37,997 nucleotides of DNA from Candidatus Rokubacteria bacterium 13_1_40CM_68_15 (GTDB taxonomy: Bacteria; Methylomirabilota; Methylomirabilia; Rokubacteriales; CSP1-6): NCBI GenBank assembly GCA_001917585.1, contig MNEG01000102.1, positions 1-37,997 on the forward strand. The letters are read 5' to 3'. The notes beneath the pieces were generated by a model that was given only the letters and a program-made list of their open reading frames with translations, made no database searches and was not told the origin of the DNA. The translations under genes and the position numbers were made by a program. Of the stretch, positions 19,864 to 28,363 are shown piece by piece. Each line of letters starts with the position of its first letter. The first letter of the stretch is position 1.

Positions 19864-20940
19864 TCACATCCGCACCTCGATAATGGCGCGCTCCTTCATT
19901 TCCTTGATCCAGGCCTCCAGCCGGGCCTCGTATTTCTCGCGGTAGAGGATGTCCTTGACCTGTTGCCGAGCCCGCTGGAGGCCGTCCCCTTCGAGCATGT
20001 CCTTGGACTCCAACCGGAAGACGTGCCAGCCCAGCGCCGACCGGAACGGCCGCGAGACCTCGCCCGCGCTCAGGGCCAGAATGCGGCTCTCGATCTCCTG
20101 GGCCAGCTCACCCCGTTTCAGGCTGCCGAGATCTCCGCCGTCCTTGGCGCTGGCGTCTCCCGAATTCTTGCGGGCGAGCTCCGCAAAGTCCGCGCCTTCG
20201 ACGATCTGGGTGCGGATGACGTCGGCGCGAATGCGGGCCGCCTCCACGTCGGCATCCGTGGTGCCATCGGGCAAGACGAGGATATGGCGCGCGTGGTACC
20301 CGAGGCCGGCCTCGAGCTTCTCGCGGTTGTCTGCGATGTAGCGATCGATCTCCTGCTCGGTCACCGACACCCGGAGCGAGACCTTCCGCCGCGTCACCTT
20401 CTGGACGAGCAGCGCGTCGCGAACGCGCTTCTTCACGGTGTCATAGGAGAGCCCCTGCGACTTCACCAGGGCCTCCAGCTCCTCCGGCGTTTTGGCGCCG
20501 AAGCGCTTCATCCGGTCGGCCAGCTCTTCGTTGAGCTCGGCGTCGTCGATCGTGATCTTCTCGCGTCCGGCTTCCTGGATCTGCAGCCGCGTGTCGATCA
20601 GCCGGCCGAGGAACTGCTTCTGCAGCTCCTCGTCGGACGCTCCGACGCGTCCGCGATTTTCCTGACGGAAGAGTGCGATGTTCTCCTGCAGCTCTCCGAG
20701 CGTGATGGCGTCGTTGTTGACGACGGCGACCACACGGTCGGCGACGTCTTCGCTCTCGGCCGGACGCGGCCGCATCACGACGGGGGCCGGTGTCGCCTCG
20801 GGCGGGGCCGGACGCGCCACCGCGGCCTCGGGCGTCTTCTTGCCGAAGGAGGGTACCCAGTCCGGCATGGTCGGCATGGCCAGGATGGAACAGCCGCCGA
20901 GGGCAGGGGCGAGCACAGCGACGAGCCAGCGCCCCCTCAT
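19864..20940 (-). CDS. PpiC/SurA-type peptidylprolyl isomerase, predicted lipoprotein
   Basis: From ATG at 20940: MRGRWLVAVLAPALGGCSI (lipobox LGGC), SurA_N-like VADRVVAVVNNDAITLGELQENIALFR, parvulin HARHILV...AELARKNSGDASAKDGGDLGSLKRGEL...PFRSALGWHVFRLESK. Confidence 0.9.
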   Translation of the reverse strand: MRGRWLVAVLAPALGGCSILAMPTMPDWVPSFGKKTPEAAVARPAPPEATPAPVVMRPRPAESEDVADRVVAVVNNDAITLGELQENIALFRQENRGRVGASDEELQKQFLGRLIDTRLQIQEAGREKITIDDAELNEELADRMKRFGAKTPEELEALVKSQGLSYDTVKKRVRDALLVQKVTRRKVSLRVSVTEQEIDRYIADNREKLEAGLGYHARHILVLPDGTTDADVEAARIRADVIRTQIVEGADFAELARKNSGDASAKDGGDLGSLKRGELAQEIESRILALSAGEVSRPFRSALGWHVFRLESKDMLEGDGLQRARQQVKDILYREKYEARLEAWIKEMKERAIIEVRM

Positions 20941-23900
20941 CCGCGAGCGATCTCGGCCAGCAGCGCGAGGACTGCGTCCCGCACCGCCGGCCACTCTCCG
21001 CGAGCGATCACGGCGTCGAGGGTGAACTCACGCTTCATGGCCAGACGCCCGCGGCTCTTCTGCACGAGCCCGACGAGCGTGGCCGGCTCCACCTTGGTGG
21101 ACGGGGCGAACGTGAGGAGCGCGCGGCCGGCCCCGGCCTCGATACGCTCGATCCCGAGGTTCCGCGCGGCCCCCCGGATGCGCACGATGTCGAGGAGCTG
21201 CTCGACCTCGTGCGGCGGAGGCCCGAAGCGGTCGGCCAGCTCGGCGCGGAGATCGGCGACGGCGTCGTCGCCGCTGGCACCGGCCAGACGCTTGTAGAAG
21301 GCCAGTCGCTGATTGACCTCGGGGACATAGTCTTCCGGCAAGAATCCTTCAGTGTTGACGCTGATCACCGGCTCGATGGTCGCAGCCGCCGGTTCGCCCT
21401 TCAATTCTGCCACGGCCTCGGCCAGGAGCTTCGAATAAAGATCGAAGCCCACGGCCGCGATGTGACCATGCTGTTGCGCCCCCAGGAGGTTCCCGGCCCC
21501 ACGGATCTCGAGGTCACGGAGGGCCAGCTTGAAACCGGAGCCGAGCTCCGTCAGCTCCTGCAGGACGCGCAACCGGCGCTGGGCTTGCTCGTCGACCCGC
21601 CCGTCGGCGGGGACGAGCAGGTAGCAGTACGCCTGCTGGCGCTCGCGCCCGACCCGGCCCCGCAGCTGGTAGAGCTGGGCGAGTCCGAACCGGTCGGCCC
21701 GGTTGACGATGATCGTGTTGGAGGCCGGGATGTCGAGCCCGGATTCGATGATCGCCGTCGATACCAGCACGTCGGCCTGGCCGCTCACGAACTTCACCAT
21801 CGTCGCTTCCAGCTCACGCTCGCGCATCTGGCCGTGCGCCATGACGATACGCGCGTCGGGCACGAGCTCCTGGACGAGGCGCGCCATCGACGGGAGCGAC
21901 TGGACCCGGTTGTGGACAAAGAAGACCTGCCCGCCCCGGCGGAGCTCCCGCTCGACCGCCTCCTTGATCACGGCTTTCGAGAAACGCCTGAGCACGGTGT
22001 CCACCGGTAGCCGATCGAGCGGTGGCGTCTCGATCACCGACATGTCACGCACACCGGAGAGCGACATGTACAGCGTCCGGGGGATCGGCGTGGCCGTGAG
22101 CGCGAGCACGTCCACCGCGGCCCGGAACTGTTTGAGGCGCTCCTTGTGCGCGACGCCGAAGCGATGCTCCTCGTCGATGATCAGAAGGCCGAGGTTCTTG
22201 AACTCGACGTCCTTGGAAAGCAAGCGATGGGTGCCGATGACGACGTCGACCGTGCCCTGCCGGAGTCCCTCGACCACGGCCTTCTGCTCGACCGGCGAGC
22301 GGAAGCGTGAGAGCAGCTCGACCTTGGCCGGGAACGCGCCGAAGCGATCCACGAACGTCGACCAGTGCTGCTGAGCCAGCACGGTGGTGGGGACCAGCAC
22401 CGCGACCTGGGTGCCGTCGGCCACGGCCTTGAACGCGGCGCGGAGCGCGACCTCGGTCTTGCCATAGCCGACGTCGCCGGCGACGAGGCGGTCCATTGGC
22501 CGCTCGCCTTCCATGTCGCGCTTGGCGTCCTCGATGGCGCGGAGCTGGTCGGTCGTCTCCTCGAACCGGAACGCCGCCTCGAACTCGCGCTGCCAGGGCG
22601 TGTCGGACGCGAAGCGATGGCCCTCGGCAACCGTGCGCTTGGCGTAGAGCCGGAGGAGCTCCTCGGCCATCTCCCGCAGGGCCGCGCGCACGGAGTCCTT
22701 CACCCGCTGCCAGGACGCGCCGCCCAGCCGGTCGAGGCGCGCCGCGGTGACATCGCCGCCCATGTACTTCGAGATCAGGTCGAGCCGATCGACGGGGAGA
22801 TAGAGACGGTTGTTCTCGGCATACTCGAGGAGCAGGAAGTCGCCGTCACGGTCACCCACCGCCATCGTCTTGAGCCCGAGATACCGTCCGATACCGTGGT
22901 CCTCGTGGACCACGAGGTCGCCGACCTCGAGGTCGGTGAAGGCACTGATGGGCGAGCCCCGCTGGTACTTCGGACGCCGCAGCGTGCGCCGCCGGGCGCC
23001 GAACATCTCGGTCTCGGTGAGGAGGATCAGGCCGAGCGCGGGGATCGAGAATCCCGACGAGCATTCGCCGACGACGATGGCCAGTCCTTCGGGAGCGTCG
23101 ATAGCCGCGGCCCGCAGCGCCTCCACGCCGTGCTCACGCAGGATCTGCTGGACGTGCTCGGCTTGCCGGTCGTCGGCCGCCGCCAGCCTCACCGTGAAGC
23201 CTTCGCGACGCCAGCCGGCGATCTCCTCCGCCAGCTGGGTGAACTTCCCCGCGTACTGCGTCACCGAGCGCGTGTCGAGCGTGAGACCGGCCGGGCCGGT
23301 GGCGCCCTCGACCAGCTCCAGCTCCACCCGTTGGCGGCCGGCGATGCGCTGGGCGAGCGGTGGTCGCTCGGGCGCTTCCGCGTCCGTGGCGTCGAGCAAT
23401 TTCGGCGAGTCGACGACCACGGCGGCCGTCGGCGGCAGATAGTCGAGGAGGCCGCGCCCGCCCGCGTCGACGCCCTCGTCGTGCAACGGAAGCACGAGCA
23501 GCTCGTCGAGCGTGGCCTGCGAGCGCTGTGACGTCGGATCGAAGAGCCTGATCGATTCGATCTCGTCACCGAAGAACTCGAGCCGTGCCGGCGCGGCCTG
23601 GGCCGGCGAGAAGACGTCGACGATGCCGCCGCGCACGCTCCACTGGCCGACCTCGACGACGGTCTCCGTCCGCTCGTAGCCGGCCTTGTCCAGCGCTTCG
23701 ACCAGGAGCTCGCGATCGAGGCTGTCGCCGGTCGTGAAGCGCAGCGTCGCCGCGCGAAACGCCGCCGGCGTAGGCAGCGTGACGTCGAGGGCCGCCGGCG
23801 TGGTGACGACGACGAGCGACTCGCCGGCGAGCAACCGACGACAGACGACCGCCCGCTCGGCGTCACTCTCGCGTTGCCGTCCGCCTCGCCACAAGCGAGG

Positions 23901-24134
23901 CTCGCGCTCGGGAAACTCCACGGCGGGCGCTCCGAAGAACCTGAGGTCCTGGGCCCAGCGGTGAGCGTCGGGGAGAGTGGCGGCGACGACGAGGAGTGGC
24001 CGGGGCTGGGTCTGGACGAGGCCGGCGATGGCCAGCGCTCGGGCGGACCCGTTGAGTCCGGCGACGCGCAGGCAGGCCTGTCCCTCGGCGAAGGCTTTCG
24101 CCAGCTCGCTGAAGGCGGCCCACTCACTCAACAT
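20937..24134 (-). CDS. mfd: Transcription-repair coupling factor
   Basis: From ATG at about 24134: UvrB-like N-terminal region, GDLVVHEDHGIGRYLGL, DRLVAGDVGYGKTEVALRAAFKAV, IIDEEHRFGV, TATPIPRTL, LRGRVGR. The track ORF extends past the plausible start into the rex 3' end. Confidence 0.96.
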   Translation of the reverse strand: MLSEWAAFSELAKAFAEGQACLRVAGLNGSARALAIAGLVQTQPRPLLVVAATLPDAHRWAQDLRFFGAPAVEFPEREPRLWRGGRQRESDAERAVVCRRLLAGESLVVVTTPAALDVTLPTPAAFRAATLRFTTGDSLDRELLVEALDKAGYERTETVVEVGQWSVRGGIVDVFSPAQAAPARLEFFGDEIESIRLFDPTSQRSQATLDELLVLPLHDEGVDAGGRGLLDYLPPTAAVVVDSPKLLDATDAEAPERPPLAQRIAGRQRVELELVEGATGPAGLTLDTRSVTQYAGKFTQLAEEIAGWRREGFTVRLAAADDRQAEHVQQILREHGVEALRAAAIDAPEGLAIVVGECSSGFSIPALGLILLTETEMFGARRRTLRRPKYQRGSPISAFTDLEVGDLVVHEDHGIGRYLGLKTMAVGDRDGDFLLLEYAENNRLYLPVDRLDLISKYMGGDVTAARLDRLGGASWQRVKDSVRAALREMAEELLRLYAKRTVAEGHRFASDTPWQREFEAAFRFEETTDQLRAIEDAKRDMEGERPMDRLVAGDVGYGKTEVALRAAFKAVADGTQVAVLVPTTVLAQQHWSTFVDRFGAFPAKVELLSRFRSPVEQKAVVEGLRQGTVDVVIGTHRLLSKDVEFKNLGLLIIDEEHRFGVAHKERLKQFRAAVDVLALTATPIPRTLYMSLSGVRDMSVIETPPLDRLPVDTVLRRFSKAVIKEAVERELRRGGQVFFVHNRVQSLPSMARLVQELVPDARIVMAHGQMRERELEATMVKFVSGQADVLVSTAIIESGLDIPASNTIIVNRADRFGLAQLYQLRGRVGRERQQAYCYLLVPADGRVDEQAQRRLRVLQELTELGSGFKLALRDLEIRGAGNLLGAQQHGHIAAVGFDLYSKLLAEAVAELKGEPAAATIEPVISVNTEGFLPEDYVPEVNQRLAFYKRLAGASGDDAVADLRAELADRFGPPPHEVEQLLDIVRIRGAARNLGIERIEAGAGRALLTFAPSTKVEPATLVGLVQKSRGRLAMKREFTLDAVIARGEWPAVRDAVLALLAEIARG

Positions 24135-24174
24135 ATTGGACTCGGGCACGGGCACCCAGCCCGCCGCGACTATC

Positions 24175-24825
24175 CTACCGCGAACCTTTCGCCAGATAGA
24201 ACGAGAGGGTCTCGAGCTCGATCGAGAGGTCGACGTCCTTGAGCCGGACGTCACGCGGCAGACGGATCCGCGTCGGCGCAAAGTTGAGCACGGCCTTGAT
24301 CCCGGCCGCGACGAGCTGATCGGCCACCGACTGCGCGGCCTCGGCCGGCACGGCGACGATGGCGATCTGCACGCCGCGCGCCTTGACCTCCCGCGCCAGG
24401 TCGCGCGTGGCGAAGATCGGGACCCCGTTGGCCTCCCGGTTGGTCTTCGCAGGATCGTCGTCGAAGATGACGGCGATCCGGAAGCCCTGGCGCCCGAGCC
24501 CTTTGTAATGGAAGAGCGCCGAGCCGAGATTGCCGAAGCCGATCAGCGCGACCGGCCACTCCCGATCGAGCCCGAGGATGCGCTGGAGCTCGGCCTTCAG
24601 GCCGGCGACGTAGTAGCCGATCCCTCGAACGCCGAACTCCCCGAAGTACGCCAGGTCCTTGCGCACCTGCGCCGAGTTCAGGTTGAAGCGCTCGGCCAGG
24701 TCGTGCGAGGACACCGTCTTCACGCCGTCTTCCTCGAGCTGGAGGAGGCAGCGCGTGTACACGGAGAGCCGACGCACGGTCATCTCCGGGATCCTCGGGA
24801 GCCGGGAGCTGGGACGGCGGGGCAT
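24175..24825 (-). CDS. rex: Redox-sensing transcriptional repressor Rex
   Basis: IPEMTVRRLSVYTRCLLQLEEDGVKTVSSHDLAERFNLNSAQVRKDLAYFGEFGVRGIGYYV and VALIGFGNLGSALFHYKG (Rossmann). Confidence 0.96.
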   Translation of the reverse strand: MPRRPSSRLPRIPEMTVRRLSVYTRCLLQLEEDGVKTVSSHDLAERFNLNSAQVRKDLAYFGEFGVRGIGYYVAGLKAELQRILGLDREWPVALIGFGNLGSALFHYKGLGRQGFRIAVIFDDDPAKTNREANGVPIFATRDLAREVKARGVQIAIVAVPAEAAQSVADQLVAAGIKAVLNFAPTRIRLPRDVRLKDVDLSIELETLSFYLAKGSR

Positions 24826-24835
24826 CGTCAGGGAC

Positions 24836-24857
24836 GCGGGCGCCTCGCGGCGCCCGC
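24836..24857 (-). other. 9-bp perfect hairpin with GNRA-type tetraloop downstream of atpE
   Basis: Minus strand GCGGGCGCC-GCGA-GGCGCCCGC. No T-tract follows. Confidence 0.6.
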
Positions 24858-24870
24858 GCTGGTGGACCTT

Positions 24871-25200
24871 CTACCCCTTGATCGGTTGCACGAACAGCAG
24901 AATCATCGCAACGACGAGGACGTAGATCGCGAGGGACTCGATGAGGGCCAGACCGATGATCATCGCGGTCTGGATGCGCGCAGCCGCGGCCGGCTGCCGA
25001 GCCATCGCATCGACCGCCGCGGCCACCGCCCGCCCCTGACCCAGTCCGCACAACCCGGCGGCGAGCGCCATTCCGACCCCGGCCGCGATGACGGCGAACG
25101 GGCCGACCCATCCACCGGTGGCGGCCGCGGGCGCCTGAGCGGCCGCAAGCCCTGGAAACGCGAACACTGCCACGAGTGCCAGCATCAGTGAACGTGACAC
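24871..25200 (-). CDS. atpE: ATP synthase Fo subunit c, with predicted signal peptide
   Basis: From GTG at 25200 after [35 protein letters not shown]...[66 protein letters not shown]. Confidence 0.95.
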   Translation of the reverse strand: MSRSLMLALVAVFAFPGLAAAQAPAAATGGWVGPFAVIAAGVGMALAAGLCGLGQGRAVAAAVDAMARQPAAAARIQTAMIIGLALIESLAIYVLVVAMILLFVQPIKG

Positions 25201-25229
25201 GACCTTCCTCCTCTCCGCGTGGTGATCTG

Positions 25230-25997
25230 CTAGTGGTGTTCCGCGTGATGGTGCTCGGCCCCTTCGGTCGCGCCGGCGATGTAGAGCATCGTCAGCATCA
25301 CGAAGATGAAGGCCTGAAGGACCGAGACCAGGATCTTCAATGGATAGAGGAAGCCCACCGTGAAGACGACCATGATGAGACCGCCCAGGCCGCCGACGAT
25401 CGCCCCGGCCTTGCTGCCGGAGAGCGCCCACCCGATGAGACCGTCGAGGCCCATCAGGAAGAAGATGATGGCGAGGAGGATGTGGCCGCCCGTCATGTTG
25501 CCGAAGAGCCGGAGCGAGAGCGACAGCGGCCGGGCCAGGTGGCTGATCAGCTCGATGGGAATCATGAGGGGCGCCAGCAGTGGCACCGGGCCCATGAAGT
25601 GCTTGAGGTAGTTCACGGCGCCCTGTCTGTGGATGCCGATCGCGTGGTACGACACGAAGACGATGAGCGCACAGGCCGCCGTCGTGTTGAGGTTCGCCGT
25701 CGGCCCCGCGACCCCCGGAATGAGGCTGAGCAGATTCCCGGTGAGAATGAACAGACCCAGCGTCGCGATCAGCGGAAGGTACGGCCGGCCCTCCGGACCG
25801 ATCACGTCATCGATCAGCGCCTGGAACTGCTCGAGGACCACCTCGAGGAAGTTCTGGGCGCCGCGCGGAACGAGCTCCATGCGGCGCGATGCCACAAAGG
25901 CGACCCCGACCAGGATGATCATCACGACCCACGTATAGGTGACGTGGTCGGGAATTCCGGGCAGGCTGAAGATCGGTGGATGCTCGATGGCTTCCAT
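25230..25997 (-). CDS. atpB: ATP synthase Fo subunit a
   Basis: [44 protein letters not shown] (conserved Arg region), [17 protein letters not shown]. Confidence 0.96.
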   Translation of the reverse strand: MEAIEHPPIFSLPGIPDHVTYTWVVMIILVGVAFVASRRMELVPRGAQNFLEVVLEQFQALIDDVIGPEGRPYLPLIATLGLFILTGNLLSLIPGVAGPTANLNTTAACALIVFVSYHAIGIHRQGAVNYLKHFMGPVPLLAPLMIPIELISHLARPLSLSLRLFGNMTGGHILLAIIFFLMGLDGLIGWALSGSKAGAIVGGLGGLIMVVFTVGFLYPLKILVSVLQAFIFVMLTMLYIAGATEGAEHHHAEHH

Positions 25998-26365
25998 CAG
26001 CCCTCGCCCTGAACGCGGCCCAGGCGCAGCCCCTGGGCCACGAGATCGAACGGCAGGATCGTGAGACCGAAGACGAGCGCGGCGGGGTGTGCCCAGTCGA
26101 GCACGAGAAGCACGCCCGTCACGGCCGCGAGTCCACCGAAGCGCAGAGCGCTCGCGATCAGCCAGCGACCGGATGCCGTCGTCCCGGACGATGCGCTCAC
26201 CGCATCGCCGGCCAGCCGCCAGAAGCTCCCGACGGCCAGGGCGCCGCCGGCCAGGACACCGAGGCCCACGCGGGCGCCGCCGAGCGTCGCGGCGACGAGG
26301 GCGAGCACGACGACGATCACCGCGCTCTCCGCCGTCACCCGCAGACGAAGCTCACTCAGGGTCAT
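25997..26365 (-). CDS. ATP synthase subunit I-like membrane protein (AtpI family)
   Basis: Small protein with about 4 TM segments and an AtpI-like pattern, directly upstream of atpB. Confidence 0.7.
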   Translation of the reverse strand: MTLSELRLRVTAESAVIVVVLALVAATLGGARVGLGVLAGGALAVGSFWRLAGDAVSASSGTTASGRWLIASALRFGGLAAVTGVLLVLDWAHPAALVFGLTILPFDLVAQGLRLGRVQGEG

Positions 26366-26582
26366 CCAGATCCCGCTCCGCGTCCTTCGCGGCTCGAAAC
26401 AGGCTCACGAATCCCGCCGCAATCCCCAGCCCAAGACCGATGAGGGTGAGCCACGGGCTCGTGCCGAGCCAGCGATCGGCGTAGTATCCGCCGGCAAGCC
26501 CGATCACCGTCGCGAGCACCATCGTCATTCCGATCGAGGCGAGCTCTCCGACGGACTTCCAGGCAGGTTCGCCCGGCGCCAT
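26352..26582 (-). CDS. AtpZ/AtpI family protein
   Basis: MAPGEPAWKSVGELASIGMTMVLATVIGLAGGYYADRWLGTSPWLTLIGLGLGIAAGFVSLFRAAKDAERD. Typical AtpZ helix pair and position. Confidence 0.85.
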   Translation of the reverse strand: MAPGEPAWKSVGELASIGMTMVLATVIGLAGGYYADRWLGTSPWLTLIGLGLGIAAGFVSLFRAAKDAERDLDDPE

Positions 26583-26592
26583 GTGAAGACGA

Positions 26593-26621
26593 ACACTAGC
26601 ACAAGCGCGAAGTCGCGACAA
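26593..26621 (-). promoter_or_regulatory. Candidate sigma70-type promoter for the atpZ-I-B-E operon
   Basis: Minus strand TTGTCG-N17-TAGTGT with the inverted repeat CGCGA-CT-TCGCG in the spacer. No Shine-Dalgarno between it and the atpZ ATG. Confidence 0.35.
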
Positions 26622-26656
26622 GGAAAGGCACGCCAGGAATATCACGGCGTTAACGC

Positions 26657-28363
26657 CTATCCGAACATCCCGCCCATGCGCGTGCCGGCGACGCGATTGA
26701 TCGCGAGCACGGTCACCGCGGCGACCGCGAGGAGGATGACGCCGAGCGCGGCCGCTTCGCTGGCGCTCCCGGCGATGTAGAAGGAAAAGATGCCCACCGT
26801 CATCGTTTCCCAACCGCCCAGCGAGAGGAACAGCACCGCCGACGCCTCCTGGAGCGACGTCATGAACGAGAAGAGCGAGCCGACGAGGATGCCGCGCCAC
26901 ATCAGCGGCAGGGTGACGTCACGGAACGAACGGAGGCGGCCGGCACCGACGCTGGCCGCGGCTTCCTCCATCGAGCGATGAACGAGGAGCAGCGAGGCGT
27001 ACGAGCCCCGCACGGTGTACGGCAGGCGGCGGATGGCCAGGACGAGCGGCAGGATGATCCAGAAGCTCGTCAGCCCACGCTCGAACCCGGGCGGGGCCTC
27101 ATGGAAGGCGCGAACGTACGCGATGCCGATGGCGGTCCCGGGGACGGCCAGGATGAGGGTGTTGAGCCCATCGAGGACGTCGCGGCCGGGCACGCGCGTT
27201 CGCGCGAGCAGCCACGCGATCGGGACACCGACGACGATGCAGATCAGCACCGCAAGGGTCGAGTACAGGAAGCTGTTGACGATGTACTTCGGCGTCTCGA
27301 CGATCACGCGCTCGAAGAACTGCAGGGTGTACTGCACGGGGATGGGCGTCATCGACCAGCCGCGCCCCACAGAGGCGAGGAGCACGCCGGCGTACGGGAT
27401 GAACGACGCCAGCATCACCAGCGACAGGAAGAGGACGGCCAGCGCCTGCCGCGCGGGCGAGAGCCGCCGACGCGCCACGCGAGAGTACGAGAGCGACGAG
27501 TAATCCTTGATGGCCACGTACCGGCGGGCCGCCACCAGGAAGAGCACGGCAAGGAGAACCATGAACGCCGAGATGACGATCCCCATCCGGAAGAGCCGGC
27601 GGTCCACGAACTGGACGATATTGAGATAGGCCTGCGAGGCGAGGAGATCGTGGACGCCGAGGACCAGCGGCGTGGCGAAGTCGGAGAAGGTCCAGATGAA
27701 GACGAGCAGCGCGCCCGCGACGTAGCCCGGCGTCGTCAGCGGCAGCGTGATCGTCGCGAGCTTCCACCAGCCGCACGCGCCGACACTTTCGGCGGCTTCT
27801 TCGAGGGCCGGATCGATCTTGGCGAGCGCGTCGACCACGTTCAGCGTGATCATCGGAAACAGGTGCAGCGTCTCGACCAGGAGCACGCCGTGGACGCCAT
27901 ACACGAAGTTGATCGGCGTCAGCAGGTCGAACCAGTCCATGAGGAGAACGTTGACCGTCCCCGCCCGGCCCAGGATGAACGTGAAGCCGAGCACGCCCAC
28001 CAGTGGCGGCGAGATGATCGGGATCAACGTCAGGTTGCTGAACAGCGTGCGGCCGGCGAAGTCGTAGCGAACGAGGAGGAAGGCGATGGCGAAGCCCAGG
28101 ACACTGGTCGCCGCCACCGTCCCCAGCCCGAGGAGCAGCGAGTTCCAGAGCGAGCGCCGATAGAACCCGTCGGCGGCGAAGTCGAGGAAGTGGCGGATCG
28201 TCAGGCGTCCGGCGTCGTCCGTGAAGGCGTCGTAGAAGATCCGGGCCAGCGGGTAGACGAGGAAGACGGCGAGGAAGATCCAGATCGCGGCGACGCCGAT
28301 GGCCGGCCACAGCGCACCGCTCGCCCCCGCGCGCGGCCGCGCCTCAGCTCGCGCCGACGTCAT
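26657..28363 (-). CDS. ABC transporter permease, fused two-domain FbpB/AfuB type
   Basis: 568 aa with two binding-protein-dependent permease domains; duplicated EAA-like segments (ALEEAAESVGACGWWKLATITLPL and SMEEAAASVGAGRLRSFRDVTLPL). Confidence 0.92.
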   Translation of the reverse strand: MTSARAEARPRAGASGALWPAIGVAAIWIFLAVFLVYPLARIFYDAFTDDAGRLTIRHFLDFAADGFYRRSLWNSLLLGLGTVAATSVLGFAIAFLLVRYDFAGRTLFSNLTLIPIISPPLVGVLGFTFILGRAGTVNVLLMDWFDLLTPINFVYGVHGVLLVETLHLFPMITLNVVDALAKIDPALEEAAESVGACGWWKLATITLPLTTPGYVAGALLVFIWTFSDFATPLVLGVHDLLASQAYLNIVQFVDRRLFRMGIVISAFMVLLAVLFLVAARRYVAIKDYSSLSYSRVARRRLSPARQALAVLFLSLVMLASFIPYAGVLLASVGRGWSMTPIPVQYTLQFFERVIVETPKYIVNSFLYSTLAVLICIVVGVPIAWLLARTRVPGRDVLDGLNTLILAVPGTAIGIAYVRAFHEAPPGFERGLTSFWIILPLVLAIRRLPYTVRGSYASLLLVHRSMEEAAASVGAGRLRSFRDVTLPLMWRGILVGSLFSFMTSLQEASAVLFLSLGGWETMTVGIFSFYIAGSASEAAALGVILLAVAAVTVLAINRVAGTRMGGMFG

